This document shows, one piece after another, positions 17,982 to 26,550 of a stretch of 45,340 nt of DNA. Each line of letters starts with the position of its first letter. Position 1 is the first letter of the stretch. The stretch spans positions 1 through 45,340 of the forward strand of contig PIVU01000010.1 in the NCBI GenBank assembly GCA_003354025.1, written 5' to 3'. The notes below the pieces were generated by a model. That model was not told where the DNA came from. It searched no databases and saw only the letters and a program-made list of their open reading frames with translations. Made by a program: the position numbers and the translations under genes. This stretch comes from Nitrospirota bacterium (GTDB lineage Bacteria > Nitrospirota > Thermodesulfovibrionia > UBA6902).

Positions 17982-20096
17982 ATGTCAATGATGGATCAGC
18001 ACAAAGAAGTCTTTAAGGAAGAAGCATATGAGCGGCTTTCAGAGCTTGAAGATTCGCTTCTTGAACTGGAAGAAAGAACAGATGACATAGATCTCATAAG
18101 CAGTATTTTTAGAGCGCTTCATACTATAAAAGGCTCAGGATCTATGTTCGGGTTTGATGAAATAGCAAAGTTTACACATGAAGTTGAAACCGTATTTGAC
18201 TGTGTACGCAACGGAGAGATGCCGGTTACAAAAGAGCTGATAGATCTTACGCTGTCTGCCCGCGATCATATTAAAGAATTACTTGATAATCCTGATAATG
18301 TAAATTTGCAAAGAGCCGGGGAAATCATTTCTTCCCTCAAAAACCTGTCCCCTAACAGTGATGCCCTAAAAGAAGAGTGTAACTGTTCCCCGGCTCTCCC
18401 CTCCATTGAAAATGATACAGCTGCTGACGAGAAGGAAGAAGAGACAGTATATCGAATTGAATTTGTTCCAGGCCATGATGTTTTTATGAAAGGCATAAAT
18501 CCTGTCATGCTATTGAATGAACTGCAAACTCTAGGTGAGTGCAGGATCATTGCCATGACAGATGCCATACCTCAACTTGATTATTTTAATCCTGAATGCT
18601 GTTACACATATTGGGACATATTCTTAACAACAAGCCAGGGGATAAATGCAATAAAAGATGTTTTTATCTTTGTGGAGGATGACTGTGAGCTGAGCATTAG
18701 TGTTATTGATTCCAGTCTGGATTCCTCCGTTAAAAAACTGGGTGAAATACTCATGGAGCGGGGAGAGGTTACACCGGAAAATCTGCAAGAAGTTCTTAAT
18801 AAACAAAGACCAGTCGGGGAACTGCTGGTGGAAAATGGTGTCACAAGTCCTCAAGAGGTAGAATCCGCCCTTGCTGAGCAGAAGCATATTAAGGAAGCGC
18901 GGGAAAAACAGAAGACAACAGAGACAGTATCGAGCATACGTGTATCCTCGGACAAGCTTGACAGTCTGGTTGATCTTGTGGGAGAGCTCGTAACAGTCCA
19001 GGCACGATTGACACAGAAGGCCAATACAGGAAGTGACCCCGACCTCCTGTTAATCTCTGAAGAGGTTGAGAGGCTGACCGAGGAGCTTCGAGATAATACG
19101 ATGGGCGTCCGGATGGTGCCCATAGGTACGATGTTCAGCAAATTTAAACGCCTTGTAAGGGACCTTTCAAATGAAGTCGGAAAGGAGATCGAGATGACTA
19201 CCGATGGGGCGGAAACCGAACTGGACAAGACTGTGATAGAAAAACTGAATGACCCGGTGGTGCATCTGATTAGAAACAGCATAGACCATGGTATTGAGTC
19301 ACCGGAAGGACGTGAAGCTGCGGGGAAACCGAAAATGGGGAAAGTACACCTGTCAGCCAGGCATTCAGGCGCTAATGTTCTTATAGAGATAATAGATGAC
19401 GGTGCAGGGCTTAACCCTGAAGCTATAAAGGCAAAGGCAATTGAAAAGGGACTGATCGGAAGTGATGCAGAACTATCCGAGAAAGAAATTTTTTCCCTGG
19501 TCCTTGCTCCTGGATTCTCTACGGCAAAGAAAGTAACCAGTGTTTCAGGTCGCGGAGTCGGCATGGATGTTGTAAAGCGAAACATTGAAGCTCTTCGCGG
19601 CTCTATTGATATAAGTAGTAACAAAGGCAAAGGCAGCACCATAACACTGAAACTGCCGCTCACACTTGCAATTATAGACGGTCTCCTGGTGAAGCTTGGA
19701 ACCGACGTATATGTGATGCCCCTTTCAATTGTCGAAGAGTGTGTTGAATTGACGGATAAGGATATTGAAAAGGCCCATGGCAGGCAGATAGCAAATGTCA
19801 GGGGTGAGATAGTGCCTTATATAAACCTCAGAGAGCAGTTCATGATAAATGGCGGTAAACCGGAAATTGAGCAGATAGTCATTGCCAGGGTTGACGAGCA
19901 GAGGGTCGGATATGTGGTTGACGACGTTATCGGCGAACATCAGACAGTCATAAAATCACTAGGTAAATTTTACAAACATGTTGAAGGAGTGTCCGGTGCA
20001 ACCATTCTGGGAGACGGTAATGTAGCCCTGATTCTTGATGCTCCAAAACTTATGCATACGGCAGTAATAGATGAAGTTGCGGAAGCAGCTGTTTGA
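17982..20096 (+). CDS. cheA: Chemotaxis histidine kinase CheA with MshEN-like insertion
   Basis: Core kinase of the chemosensory array. The start at 17982 is chosen for GGGAG 5 nt upstream; ATG 17970 lacks a site. Domains: P1/HPt with phospho-acceptor H47 in ALHTIKGSGSMFGF; a P2-like region (~155-245); two tandem 24-residue repeats (252-275 and 277-300, beginning KLGEILMERG and PVGELLVENG); P3 dimerisation helices (VSSDKLDSLVDLVGELVT); P4 ATPase (NDPVVHLIRNSIDHGIE, IDDGAGLN, GRGVGMDVVKRN); and a CheW-like P5 to the C terminus. The repeats resemble the c-di-GMP-binding MshEN motif but are adjacent, without its usual spacer. Partners encoded nearby are CheY, CheB, two CheW proteins and three MCPs. 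Confidence 0.95.
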   Translation: MSMMDQHKEVFKEEAYERLSELEDSLLELEERTDDIDLISSIFRALHTIKGSGSMFGFDEIAKFTHEVETVFDCVRNGEMPVTKELIDLTLSARDHIKELLDNPDNVNLQRAGEIISSLKNLSPNSDALKEECNCSPALPSIENDTAADEKEEETVYRIEFVPGHDVFMKGINPVMLLNELQTLGECRIIAMTDAIPQLDYFNPECCYTYWDIFLTTSQGINAIKDVFIFVEDDCELSISVIDSSLDSSVKKLGEILMERGEVTPENLQEVLNKQRPVGELLVENGVTSPQEVESALAEQKHIKEAREKQKTTETVSSIRVSSDKLDSLVDLVGELVTVQARLTQKANTGSDPDLLLISEEVERLTEELRDNTMGVRMVPIGTMFSKFKRLVRDLSNEVGKEIEMTTDGAETELDKTVIEKLNDPVVHLIRNSIDHGIESPEGREAAGKPKMGKVHLSARHSGANVLIEIIDDGAGLNPEAIKAKAIEKGLIGSDAELSEKEIFSLVLAPGFSTAKKVTSVSGRGVGMDVVKRNIEALRGSIDISSNKGKGSTITLKLPLTLAIIDGLLVKLGTDVYVMPLSIVEECVELTDKDIEKAHGRQIANVRGEIVPYINLREQFMINGGKPEIEQIVIARVDEQRVGYVVDDVIGEHQTVIKSLGKFYKHVEGVSGATILGDGNVALILDAPKLMHTAVIDEVAEAAV

Positions 20097-20291
20097 AATA
20101 TAAGAGAAAGTACGTTTTTGGATTTGAAGACAGGAAGTATAAATATAAAGGCAAAGAGGAGGTAATTAGTTTTAAACACAGTAGTAGGGATTATCTTGGA
20201 CAATTAACTATTTAATGTAATCAGTGATTGCATAATAATCGGCTTTTTTAAAGCCTAACAATTAGTAATGTTTTTTTAAGGAGAAAGAATA

Positions 20292-22589
20292 ATGAAATTT
20301 TTGGAAGGTTACACAAACATGAAATTGGGTAAAAAGATTGGATTGGGATTCGGTTTGGTAGGCATCCTGTTCGCAGCAGTAATATTACTGTTCTGGTCCA
20401 CACTGTCAACGACGCAGGACAATTACAATGAGATCCTTAACAAAAACGAGAAGATGAAGAGCATTGCAAGTGACATTGGGACCCTGATGCTCCAGTCACG
20501 CAGGGCAGAGAAGGATTTTCTGCTCAGAAAAAACCTTAAGTATAAAGACAAAGTCGGCAAATTAGTCAATCAGATAACAGAGAAGTCCGATGAATTTGAA
20601 ACTATTGAATCCGAAGATGGAGATGCCGCTGGTATAAAGACAGCAGAGGACATCAAAAAATACGCCGGTGAATACCACAAATCATTTAACGCACTAATAG
20701 ATGCATGGGTTACAAAAGGACTTGACCATAAGTCTGGCCTGCAGGGAGAGTTCAGGAAAGCCGCCCATGAAGTCGGAATAATGGTAGATGGATATGATAC
20801 AAGCGCACTTAAAATCACCCTCCTGCAGATAAGAAGGGCAGAGAAGGACTTCATGCTGAGAGGGAAAACCAAATATATCGATCGGGCACATGGACTGATA
20901 TCCGAGTTTAAGGAACAGACCGAGGCTTCCAGCCTGAGCGAAGAAGTTAAGGCGACCCTTAATAAAGACATAGAAGAATATAATCAGGCGTTCGGTGCAT
21001 ATGTTAAGGAAAAGAACAAAAAAACTGTTGAGGAGTTCAGGGAAGCGGCCCACAGCATTGAAGCTGATCTTGACAGCTATTACGTAAACAAGGCAAAGGA
21101 AGACTATCTTATGCTCCGCCGCCATGAAAAAGACTACCTCCTTCGCGGTGACACAAAATACGAAGCCAAGGCCGAGAAAGTCATAGATAAACTGCTAAAG
21201 AATATAGACGTCTCCGCACTTTCCGAAGATGAGAAGAATGATGTAAAAGGTGATCTTGGTGTTTACCTTAAGTCATTTAAGGCCCTTGTTGCTGAGGACA
21301 AGGAAATAAAAGAGCTAACCGCTGTAATGAGAGAAGCAGTGCATAAGATAGAGCCGCTTGTCGAATCAACAATCAAAGAGGAAAGCAAAGAGATGTTCGA
21401 ACAGGAGGAAAGCACAATGGCAGATGCCGGGAGAAGTGTAATGATAGTAATGTTGTTATGCTTAGTTGCTATAGTCCTCGTTGTAGTCATTGCATTTTTT
21501 ATTACCAGAAGCGTACTGAATCAGCTGGGCGGAGAACCGGCTTATATTTCTGATATAGCTCAAAAGATTGCTGAAGGTGACCTGACCATGAAACTTGAAT
21601 CAGGAAGAAAGCGTGATGTCGGAGTATTTGCAGCAATGAAGGCAATGGCGGAAAAACTGAAAGAAGTTGTTGTTGATGTCCAGTCCGCTGCAGACAATGT
21701 ATCATCAGGAAGCCAGCAGATGAGTTCCAATTCAGAGGAGATGTCACAGGGAGCAACAGAGCAGGCTGCTAATGCGGAAGAGGCATCATCTTCCATGGAA
21801 CAGATGACTGCCAATATCAGACAAAACTCTGATAATGCACAGCAGACCGACAAGATTGCTGTAAAGGCCGCAAAAGACGCACAGGAAGGCGGTAAAGCAG
21901 TCACACAGGCAGTTGGTGCAATGAAGGAGATTGCAGGCAAGATATCGATCATTGAAGAAATAGCCAGACAGACAAATCTGCTTGCCTTAAATGCAGCTAT
22001 TGAGGCGGCACGGGCCGGTGAACACGGAAAAGGCTTTGCGGTAGTTGCCTCTGAAGTAAGGAAACTGGCAGAACGCAGCCAGACAGCAGCAGCCGAGATA
22101 AGCGACCTTTCTTCCTCTAGTGTTGAAGTTGCTGAAAAGGCCGGTGAAATGCTGAACAAGATGGTTCCGGATATAAAGAAGACAGCAGAGCTTGTGCAGG
22201 AGATTAACGCTGCAAGCAATGAGCAGAACAGCGGCGCAGAGCAGATAAACAAGGCAATCCAGCAACTCGACAAGGTAATCCAGCAGAATGCAGGCGCTTC
22301 CGAAGAGATGTCCTCAACAGCAGAAGAGCTGGCTTCACAGGCAGAGCAGCTCCAGCACACGATTGCGTTCTTTAAGGTTGGAGATGATAGCAGTAGACAT
22401 GTAGTATCTGGCCATAAACACGCTTCACCGACGGCAACGTACAAATCCGTCTCTCCTGGTTCAGATATTGAAGCCAGGACCCATCAAATCATAACACATG
22501 ATACAGCAGCAGATAGTGAGTCAGGAATAGCCATAAATATGGGTGGCGGTGATGTAAATAAAACAGACAGTGAGTTTGAGAAATATTAA
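20292..22589 (+). CDS. Methyl-accepting chemotaxis protein with extended HBM-type sensor
   Basis: A 765-residue transmembrane chemoreceptor. TM1 is at ~20-38 and TM2 at ~377-402. The large helical periplasmic domain holds three copies of the HBM signature: [10 protein letters not shown] (70-79), [10 protein letters not shown] (181-190) and [10 protein letters not shown] (276-285); two is the usual number. HAMP begins [12 protein letters not shown]. The cytoplasmic hairpin tip is [23 protein letters not shown]. After the hairpin a variable linker ends in DSEFEKY; EFEKY fits the C-terminal CheR/CheB tether pattern x-[HFYW]-x2-[HFYW]. SD AAGGAG. It is followed by its own cheW, and this pair is repeated downstream. 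Confidence 0.95.
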   Translation: MKFLEGYTNMKLGKKIGLGFGLVGILFAAVILLFWSTLSTTQDNYNEILNKNEKMKSIASDIGTLMLQSRRAEKDFLLRKNLKYKDKVGKLVNQITEKSDEFETIESEDGDAAGIKTAEDIKKYAGEYHKSFNALIDAWVTKGLDHKSGLQGEFRKAAHEVGIMVDGYDTSALKITLLQIRRAEKDFMLRGKTKYIDRAHGLISEFKEQTEASSLSEEVKATLNKDIEEYNQAFGAYVKEKNKKTVEEFREAAHSIEADLDSYYVNKAKEDYLMLRRHEKDYLLRGDTKYEAKAEKVIDKLLKNIDVSALSEDEKNDVKGDLGVYLKSFKALVAEDKEIKELTAVMREAVHKIEPLVESTIKEESKEMFEQEESTMADAGRSVMIVMLLCLVAIVLVVVIAFFITRSVLNQLGGEPAYISDIAQKIAEGDLTMKLESGRKRDVGVFAAMKAMAEKLKEVVVDVQSAADNVSSGSQQMSSNSEEMSQGATEQAANAEEASSSMEQMTANIRQNSDNAQQTDKIAVKAAKDAQEGGKAVTQAVGAMKEIAGKISIIEEIARQTNLLALNAAIEAARAGEHGKGFAVVASEVRKLAERSQTAAAEISDLSSSSVEVAEKAGEMLNKMVPDIKKTAELVQEINAASNEQNSGAEQINKAIQQLDKVIQQNAGASEEMSSTAEELASQAEQLQHTIAFFKVGDDSSRHVVSGHKHASPTATYKSVSPGSDIEARTHQIITHDTAADSESGIAINMGGGDVNKTDSEFEKY

Positions 22590-22606
22590 TAAAAGAAGCT
22601 AATAGC

Positions 22607-22668
22607 GATCAGCTTTCAGCTAAGGATAAAACATCCAAAGGCTGACAGCTGAGAGCTGACAGCTTATA
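22607..22668 (+). repeat. Inverted heptanucleotide repeat array before cheW (first copy)
   Basis: Right arm has units GCTGACA GCTGAGA GCTGACA GCTTATA (22641-22668). Left arm has GATCAGC TTTCAGC (22607-22620), the same unit in inverse orientation, so the spacer can fold as a hairpin. Confidence 0.6.
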
Positions 22669-22681
22669 ACCGGAGGTTATA
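22665..22681 (+). promoter_or_regulatory. Ribosome-binding site of first cheW inside a 7-bp palindrome
   Basis: TATAACC-GGA-GGTTATA is a perfect inverted repeat ending 1 nt before the cheW ATG at 22683, and the Shine-Dalgarno GGAGG (22672-22676) lies at its centre. The three-base loop makes the RNA stem strained; if formed, it would hide the ribosome site. A related palindrome precedes the second cheW. Confidence 0.5.
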
Positions 22682-22682
22682 A

Positions 22683-23207
22683 ATGAGCATAGCAGAAATA
22701 AAAGAAGCAACCCAGCACCTGACATTCAAACTGGATGAAGAAGTGTTTGCCCTGGACATATCAAAGGTCCGGGAGGTGCTTGAATATACATCCGTCACAA
22801 AGGTCCCTCAAACACCTGGTTTTATGAAGGGTGTAATTAACCTGAGAGGCGGCGTGGTACCTGTGGTAGACCTTCGCCTGAAGTTTGGAATGCTGGAAGC
22901 TGAAAAGACCGTTAATACGTGCATAATTATTGTTGAAATTGAACTTGATGGAGAAAAAACAGTACTCGGAGCTCTGGCGGATTCAGTGCAGGAAGTGCAT
23001 GACTTTGAAGCTGACCAGATAGAGCCCGCACCGAAAATCGGGACAAAATTAAACACTGATTTCATCAAAGGAATGGGAAAACGTGATGACCAGTTTATCA
23101 TGATCCTCGATATTGACAAGGTCTTTTCTTCAGATGAGCTGGCACTCGTTCAGGATGCAGGAAGCGTTAAAGACTCAGAAGCCTCTGACGCATGTATATC
23201 AAAATGA
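22683..23207 (+). CDS. cheW: Chemotaxis coupling protein CheW (first copy)
   Basis: A 174-residue CheW that bridges receptors and the P5 domain of CheA. Typical motifs are QHLTFKLDEEVFALDISKVREVLEY, VPQTPGFMKGVINLRGGVVPVVDLR, and LADSVQEVHDFEADQIEPAPKIG. It is close to the second copy at 25080-25592 (about nine in ten residues the same over the first 158, by eye), differing mainly at the C-terminal tail. It directly follows its MCP gene, and its ribosome site lies within a small palindrome. Confidence 0.96.
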   Translation: MSIAEIKEATQHLTFKLDEEVFALDISKVREVLEYTSVTKVPQTPGFMKGVINLRGGVVPVVDLRLKFGMLEAEKTVNTCIIIVEIELDGEKTVLGALADSVQEVHDFEADQIEPAPKIGTKLNTDFIKGMGKRDDQFIMILDIDKVFSSDELALVQDAGSVKDSEASDACISK

Positions 23208-23246
23208 GACATGAGTATCTAAATAAATATTTGTGAGGTATTTGAA

Positions 23247-24992
23247 ATGACATTAAAAAAACTTTTTATGAGTATTTACTCAATATCAACTCTTTTGCTT
23301 ATCGGGCTTGCCGTGGTGACAGTGTTGATGCTGAAAAACCAGAACATTCTTGTGGAGAAAGAGGGAATCCGTTATGAATCATATCAGCTTGCCGACGAAT
23401 TGCGCCAAAGCTCAGACGATTTAACGAGACTGGCGCGTACATATGTGTCAACAGGCGGAGACTCTAAGTATGAAGATGAATATTGGCACATATTAGACGT
23501 CCGCAATGGCAAAAAAGCTCGGCCTGACGGCAGAACCATCCCACTGCAATCCTTGATGAAAGGACTGGGATTTACTGATTCCGAATTTGGCAAGCTGAAG
23601 GAAGCACAAAACAACTCAAATGACCTTGTTACCACCGAAACGATTGCAATGAATGCTGTAAAGGGTCTCTATGATGACGGGCGAGGCAATTATACAGTCA
23701 AAAAGGAACCGAACCTTGAATTGGCAAGGCGCATTATGTTTGACGACAAATACCATCAGGACAAGGCAAAGATCATGGATCCGATTGATGATTTCTTTAA
23801 GATGCTTGATGATCGTACAAAATCAACAGTTGAGGAATTCGCGGCTAAAGGTCAGAGGCTTCTATGGATAATCATAACTATGGTTATTGTAGTAATTTCC
23901 ATTACTGTATTCTCTTACCTTGTTATTCGCCGTAAGGTCCTGGCTCAACTGGGCGGCGAGCCGGCTTTCCTTGCAGATATTGCAGCCAGGGTTGCAGAGG
24001 GAGATCTCAGCCTTAAATTTGATTCAACAAAAAACGAAACTGGGATTCTTGCCGCAATGAAAAGTATGGTGGAAAACCTCCGCTCTATTGTCGGCGATGT
24101 AAAGTCAGCTGCTGATAATGTTGCAGTAGGGAGCAAGGAAATGAGCTCCAGTTCTGAACAGATGTCGCAGGGCTCAACAGAGCAGGCAGCTTCTGCCGAG
24201 GAAGCTTCCTCCTCAATGGAGCAGATGGCTGCAAATATCAGACAGAACGCGGACAATGCACTGCAGACAGAAAAAATTTCGGCGAAGGCGGCTGAAAATG
24301 CCAAAGAGGGCGGTGAAGCTGTTTCACAGGCAGTTACTGCAATGAAAGATATTGCAGGCAAGATTTCTATTATCGAAGAAATAGCAAGGCAGACAAACCT
24401 CCTGGCATTAAACGCAGCCATCGAAGCAGCAAGGGCAGGTGAACATGGAAAGGGATTCGCGGTTGTTGCAGCCGAAGTAAGAAAGCTTGCTGAAAGAAGC
24501 CAGACAGCAGCAGGCGAGATCAGCGAACTTTCATCATCGAGTGTAGAAGTTGCAGAAAAAGCGGGCGAGATGCTGGCACAGCTTGTACCTGATATTCAGA
24601 AGACAGCAGAACTTGTTCAGGAGATAAATGCAGCAAGCAACGAGCAGAACAGCGGAGCCGAGCAGATCAACAAGGCCATCCAGCAGCTCGATTCAGTAAT
24701 TCAACAGAACGCGGGAGCTTCCGAGGAGATGTCCTCTACTTCGGAGGAACTGGCAGCACAGGCTGAACAGCTTCAGGAGAACATATCATTCTTCAGGCTT
24801 GACGACAGCGGCAGCGGAATACAGCAACACTCACTAGTAAGCGTAAAAAAGACTGTTCCGCATAAAGAGCACAGAGTGCAGGTTGCACACATTGCAGCTC
24901 AAGGAACGGCAGAAGTGGAAAAAACTGCCGGTGTTGCGCTGACAATGGATGATAACGGGAACAACCCGGATAGTGAGTTTGAGAAATACTAA
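23247..24992 (+). CDS. Methyl-accepting chemotaxis protein (second long receptor)
   Basis: A 581-residue transmembrane receptor: TM1 (~9-28), a periplasmic domain of about 175 residues, TM2 (~207-227), HAMP starting [12 protein letters not shown], and a cytoplasmic hairpin almost identical to that of the MCP at 20292 ([23 protein letters not shown]). The sensor has the pattern [15 protein letters not shown] followed by [15 protein letters not shown], which I have seen in other bacterial sensors but cannot name; it is unrelated to the HBM domain of the first receptor. The C-terminal linker ends DSEFEKY like the first. Thus signalling parts were duplicated while the sensor was exchanged. SD GAGG precedes the ATG. 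Confidence 0.94.
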   Translation: MTLKKLFMSIYSISTLLLIGLAVVTVLMLKNQNILVEKEGIRYESYQLADELRQSSDDLTRLARTYVSTGGDSKYEDEYWHILDVRNGKKARPDGRTIPLQSLMKGLGFTDSEFGKLKEAQNNSNDLVTTETIAMNAVKGLYDDGRGNYTVKKEPNLELARRIMFDDKYHQDKAKIMDPIDDFFKMLDDRTKSTVEEFAAKGQRLLWIIITMVIVVISITVFSYLVIRRKVLAQLGGEPAFLADIAARVAEGDLSLKFDSTKNETGILAAMKSMVENLRSIVGDVKSAADNVAVGSKEMSSSSEQMSQGSTEQAASAEEASSSMEQMAANIRQNADNALQTEKISAKAAENAKEGGEAVSQAVTAMKDIAGKISIIEEIARQTNLLALNAAIEAARAGEHGKGFAVVAAEVRKLAERSQTAAGEISELSSSSVEVAEKAGEMLAQLVPDIQKTAELVQEINAASNEQNSGAEQINKAIQQLDSVIQQNAGASEEMSSTSEELAAQAEQLQENISFFRLDDSGSGIQQHSLVSVKKTVPHKEHRVQVAHIAAQGTAEVEKTAGVALTMDDNGNNPDSEFEKY

Positions 24993-24999
24993 AAAGGAC

Positions 25000-25057
25000 G
25001 TCTAACGTCGAGCGTCGGGCGTCGAGCGTGAAAAACGCACGACGAACGACGCTCGAT
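25000..25057 (+). repeat. Inverted heptanucleotide repeat array before second cheW
   Basis: Left arm units GTCTAAC GTCGAGC GTCGGGC GTCGAGC (25000-25027). Right arm GCACGAC GAACGAC GCTCGAT (25037-25057) is the same unit inverted and in 7-bp register, so a long imperfect hairpin can form across GTGAAAA. Confidence 0.65.
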
Positions 25058-25059
25058 GG

Positions 25060-25076
25060 TTAACCCCGGAGGTTAA
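25060..25076 (+). promoter_or_regulatory. Ribosome-binding site of second cheW inside a 6-bp palindrome
   Basis: TTAACC-CCGGA-GGTTAA places GGAGG (25068-25072) in loop and right arm, 7 nt before the ATG at 25080. It matches the arrangement before the first cheW. Confidence 0.45.
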
Positions 25077-25079
25077 AAA

Positions 25080-25592
25080 ATGAGCGTTACGGAAATAGAA
25101 GAAGCAACACAGCATCTCACATTTAAGCTGGACGAAGAGGTTTTTGCAATTGATATCTCAAAAGTCCGCGAAGTGCTGGAATATACAACTGTAACAAAAG
25201 TACCGCAGACACCTGAATTCATGTGCGGGGTGATCAATTTGAGAGGCGGTGTTGTTCCGGTAGTGGACCTCAGGCTGAAATTCGGAATGTCCGAGGCGGA
25301 AAAGACGGTGAACACATGCATAATCATTGTCGAGGTATCTCTTGACGGAGAATCAACAGTCCTCGGCGCACTGGCGGATTCTGTTCAGGAAGTGCATGAT
25401 TTTGAACCTGGCCAGATAGAGCCTGCACCGAAGATCGGTACAAAATTGAAGACCGACTTCATCAAGGGAATGGGCAAGCGTGATGAGCAGTTTATCATGA
25501 TCCTTGATATAGACAAAGTATTCTCAACCGATGAGCTGTCCATAGTCCAGGATGCAGGCAGTTACAACGCTTCGGAGAAAACTGAAGATTAG
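25080..25592 (+). CDS. cheW: Chemotaxis coupling protein CheW (second copy)
   Basis: A 170-residue CheW, near-identical to the copy at 22683 through IGTKLKTDFIKGMGKRDEQF, diverging after residue ~158. Conserved CheW motifs are intact: GVINLRGGVVPVVDLRLKFG and ALADSVQEVHDF. The change K to C (EFMCGVINL) and a different acidic tail are the main distinctions. Together with the MCP at 23247 it forms the second half of a tandem MCP-cheW duplication. Both copies look functional; whether each pairs preferentially with its adjacent receptor cannot be told from sequence. Confidence 0.96.
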   Translation: MSVTEIEEATQHLTFKLDEEVFAIDISKVREVLEYTTVTKVPQTPEFMCGVINLRGGVVPVVDLRLKFGMSEAEKTVNTCIIIVEVSLDGESTVLGALADSVQEVHDFEPGQIEPAPKIGTKLKTDFIKGMGKRDEQFIMILDIDKVFSTDELSIVQDAGSYNASEKTED

Positions 25593-25608
25593 AGATAAGG
25601 CTATCAGT

Positions 25609-25650
25609 AGACAGCTCTTAGTCTTTATAGCTGATTACTGAGAGCTGTCT
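25609..25650 (+). repeat. Hairpin-forming heptanucleotide repeat between cheW and cheR
   Basis: AGACAGCTCTTAG (25609-25621) pairs with CTGAGAGCTGTCT (25638-25650) over 13 positions with one G-T pair. The right part reads GCTGATT ACTGAGA GCTGTCT, the same 7-bp unit family as before the first cheW. No T-tract follows. Confidence 0.55.
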
Positions 25651-25665
25651 GCCGGAATAATTATT

Positions 25666-26550
25666 ATGCCAAAAGTAATGAATGATAAAGAATGTACAAA
25701 CACCTTTAAGTCCAGTCTTTCAGAGAGGGATTTCCTGCGACTGAGTGAATTCATACACAATGAATTTGGTATCAAGATGCCTGATTCAAAAAAGGTCATG
25801 CTTGAATCACGGCTCCAAAAAAGACTGCGCTGTTTGGGCATTCAATCATTTCCGGAATACTGTGACTTTCTTTTCAGCCCCGAGGGGATGAATAATGAGC
25901 TTATTCATATGATAGATGTGGTCACCACCAACAAAACAGACTTCTTCAGAGAACCAAACCACTTTGACTATCTTGTTCAGAAAACACTGCCGGTGCTGAT
26001 GACGGGAAGAGGAGCCGGCATAAACAATACGCTAATGGTATGGAGTGCCGGGTGCTCCACCGGTGAAGAGCCCTATACACTGGCCATGGTTTTAAGTGAA
26101 TTTGCGGAAAAGTGCCCCGGCTTTAGATTTCGTTACATGATCCTGGCAACTGATATATCTACTAGAGTGCTTGATAAGGCCAAACAGGCAATTTACGATC
26201 ATGAGCGCGTAGAACCTATTCCTATGAGTATGAAAAAGAAATATCTTCTTAAAAGCAGAAACAGGTCAAATGATCTGGTGCGTATAACACCAGCGTTGAG
26301 AGAGTCTGTTAGATTTAGGAGACTGAATTTTATAGACGGAGATTTCGGGATGCGTGAACCGATGGACATTATTTTCTGCCGGAACGTGCTTATATATTTT
26401 GACAGGCCCACGCAGGAGATGATTCTGAACAGGTTTTTCAGACATTTGAGGCCGGGGGGGTATTTATTTCTTGGACATTCCGAAACACTGCACGGTATGG
26501 ACGTTCCCCTGGTACAGGTTGCCCCTACTATATACAGGAGGCCGCTGTGA
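25666..26550 (+). CDS. cheR: Chemoreceptor glutamate methyltransferase CheR
   Basis: SAM-dependent methylation of receptor glutamates for adaptation. The 294-residue protein has the helical N-terminal domain, TNKTDFFREPNHF, the SAM-binding WSAGCSTGEEPYTLAM, ATDIS, FCRNVLIYFD and a closing GGYLFLGHSE. The beta-subdomain between KKYLL and LVRITPAL has the same length as in enteric, pentapeptide-binding CheR as I recall it, although its glycines are replaced. This fits the EFEKY ends of both long MCPs. A weak CGGAA site lies 9 nt before the ATG. The stop overlaps cheD by 4 bases. Confidence 0.96.
   Translation: MPKVMNDKECTNTFKSSLSERDFLRLSEFIHNEFGIKMPDSKKVMLESRLQKRLRCLGIQSFPEYCDFLFSPEGMNNELIHMIDVVTTNKTDFFREPNHFDYLVQKTLPVLMTGRGAGINNTLMVWSAGCSTGEEPYTLAMVLSEFAEKCPGFRFRYMILATDISTRVLDKAKQAIYDHERVEPIPMSMKKKYLLKSRNRSNDLVRITPALRESVRFRRLNFIDGDFGMREPMDIIFCRNVLIYFDRPTQEMILNRFFRHLRPGGYLFLGHSETLHGMDVPLVQVAPTIYRRPL

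Noticed and set aside
17948-18016. 22-codon frame with AGGG upstream overlapping the start of cheA
   Set aside because: Weak site and no recognisable peptide; overlap with cheA is out of frame and probably chance.
18851-19663. 270-codon open frame on the minus strand opposite cheA
   Set aside because: It lies wholly within the coding part of cheA; its serine/arginine-rich product matches no family and there is no ribosome site.
20150-20175. Strong AGGAGG upstream of the first long MCP without a following gene
   Set aside because: The frames after it close within a few codons; probably chance in a purine-rich spacer.
21560-22444. 294-codon open frame on the minus strand opposite the first long MCP
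   Set aside because: Shadow of the alanine/glutamate-rich receptor hairpin; the same kind of frame appears opposite the second MCP.
20292-25592. Assembly artefact explaining the tandem MCP-cheW repeat
   Set aside because: The copies differ throughout at the nucleotide level, and sensors and spacers are different, so it is a true old duplication.
22607-25650. CRISPR-like arrays
   Set aside because: Repeat units are only 7 bp, degenerate, without spacers of regular length and with no cas genes nearby.
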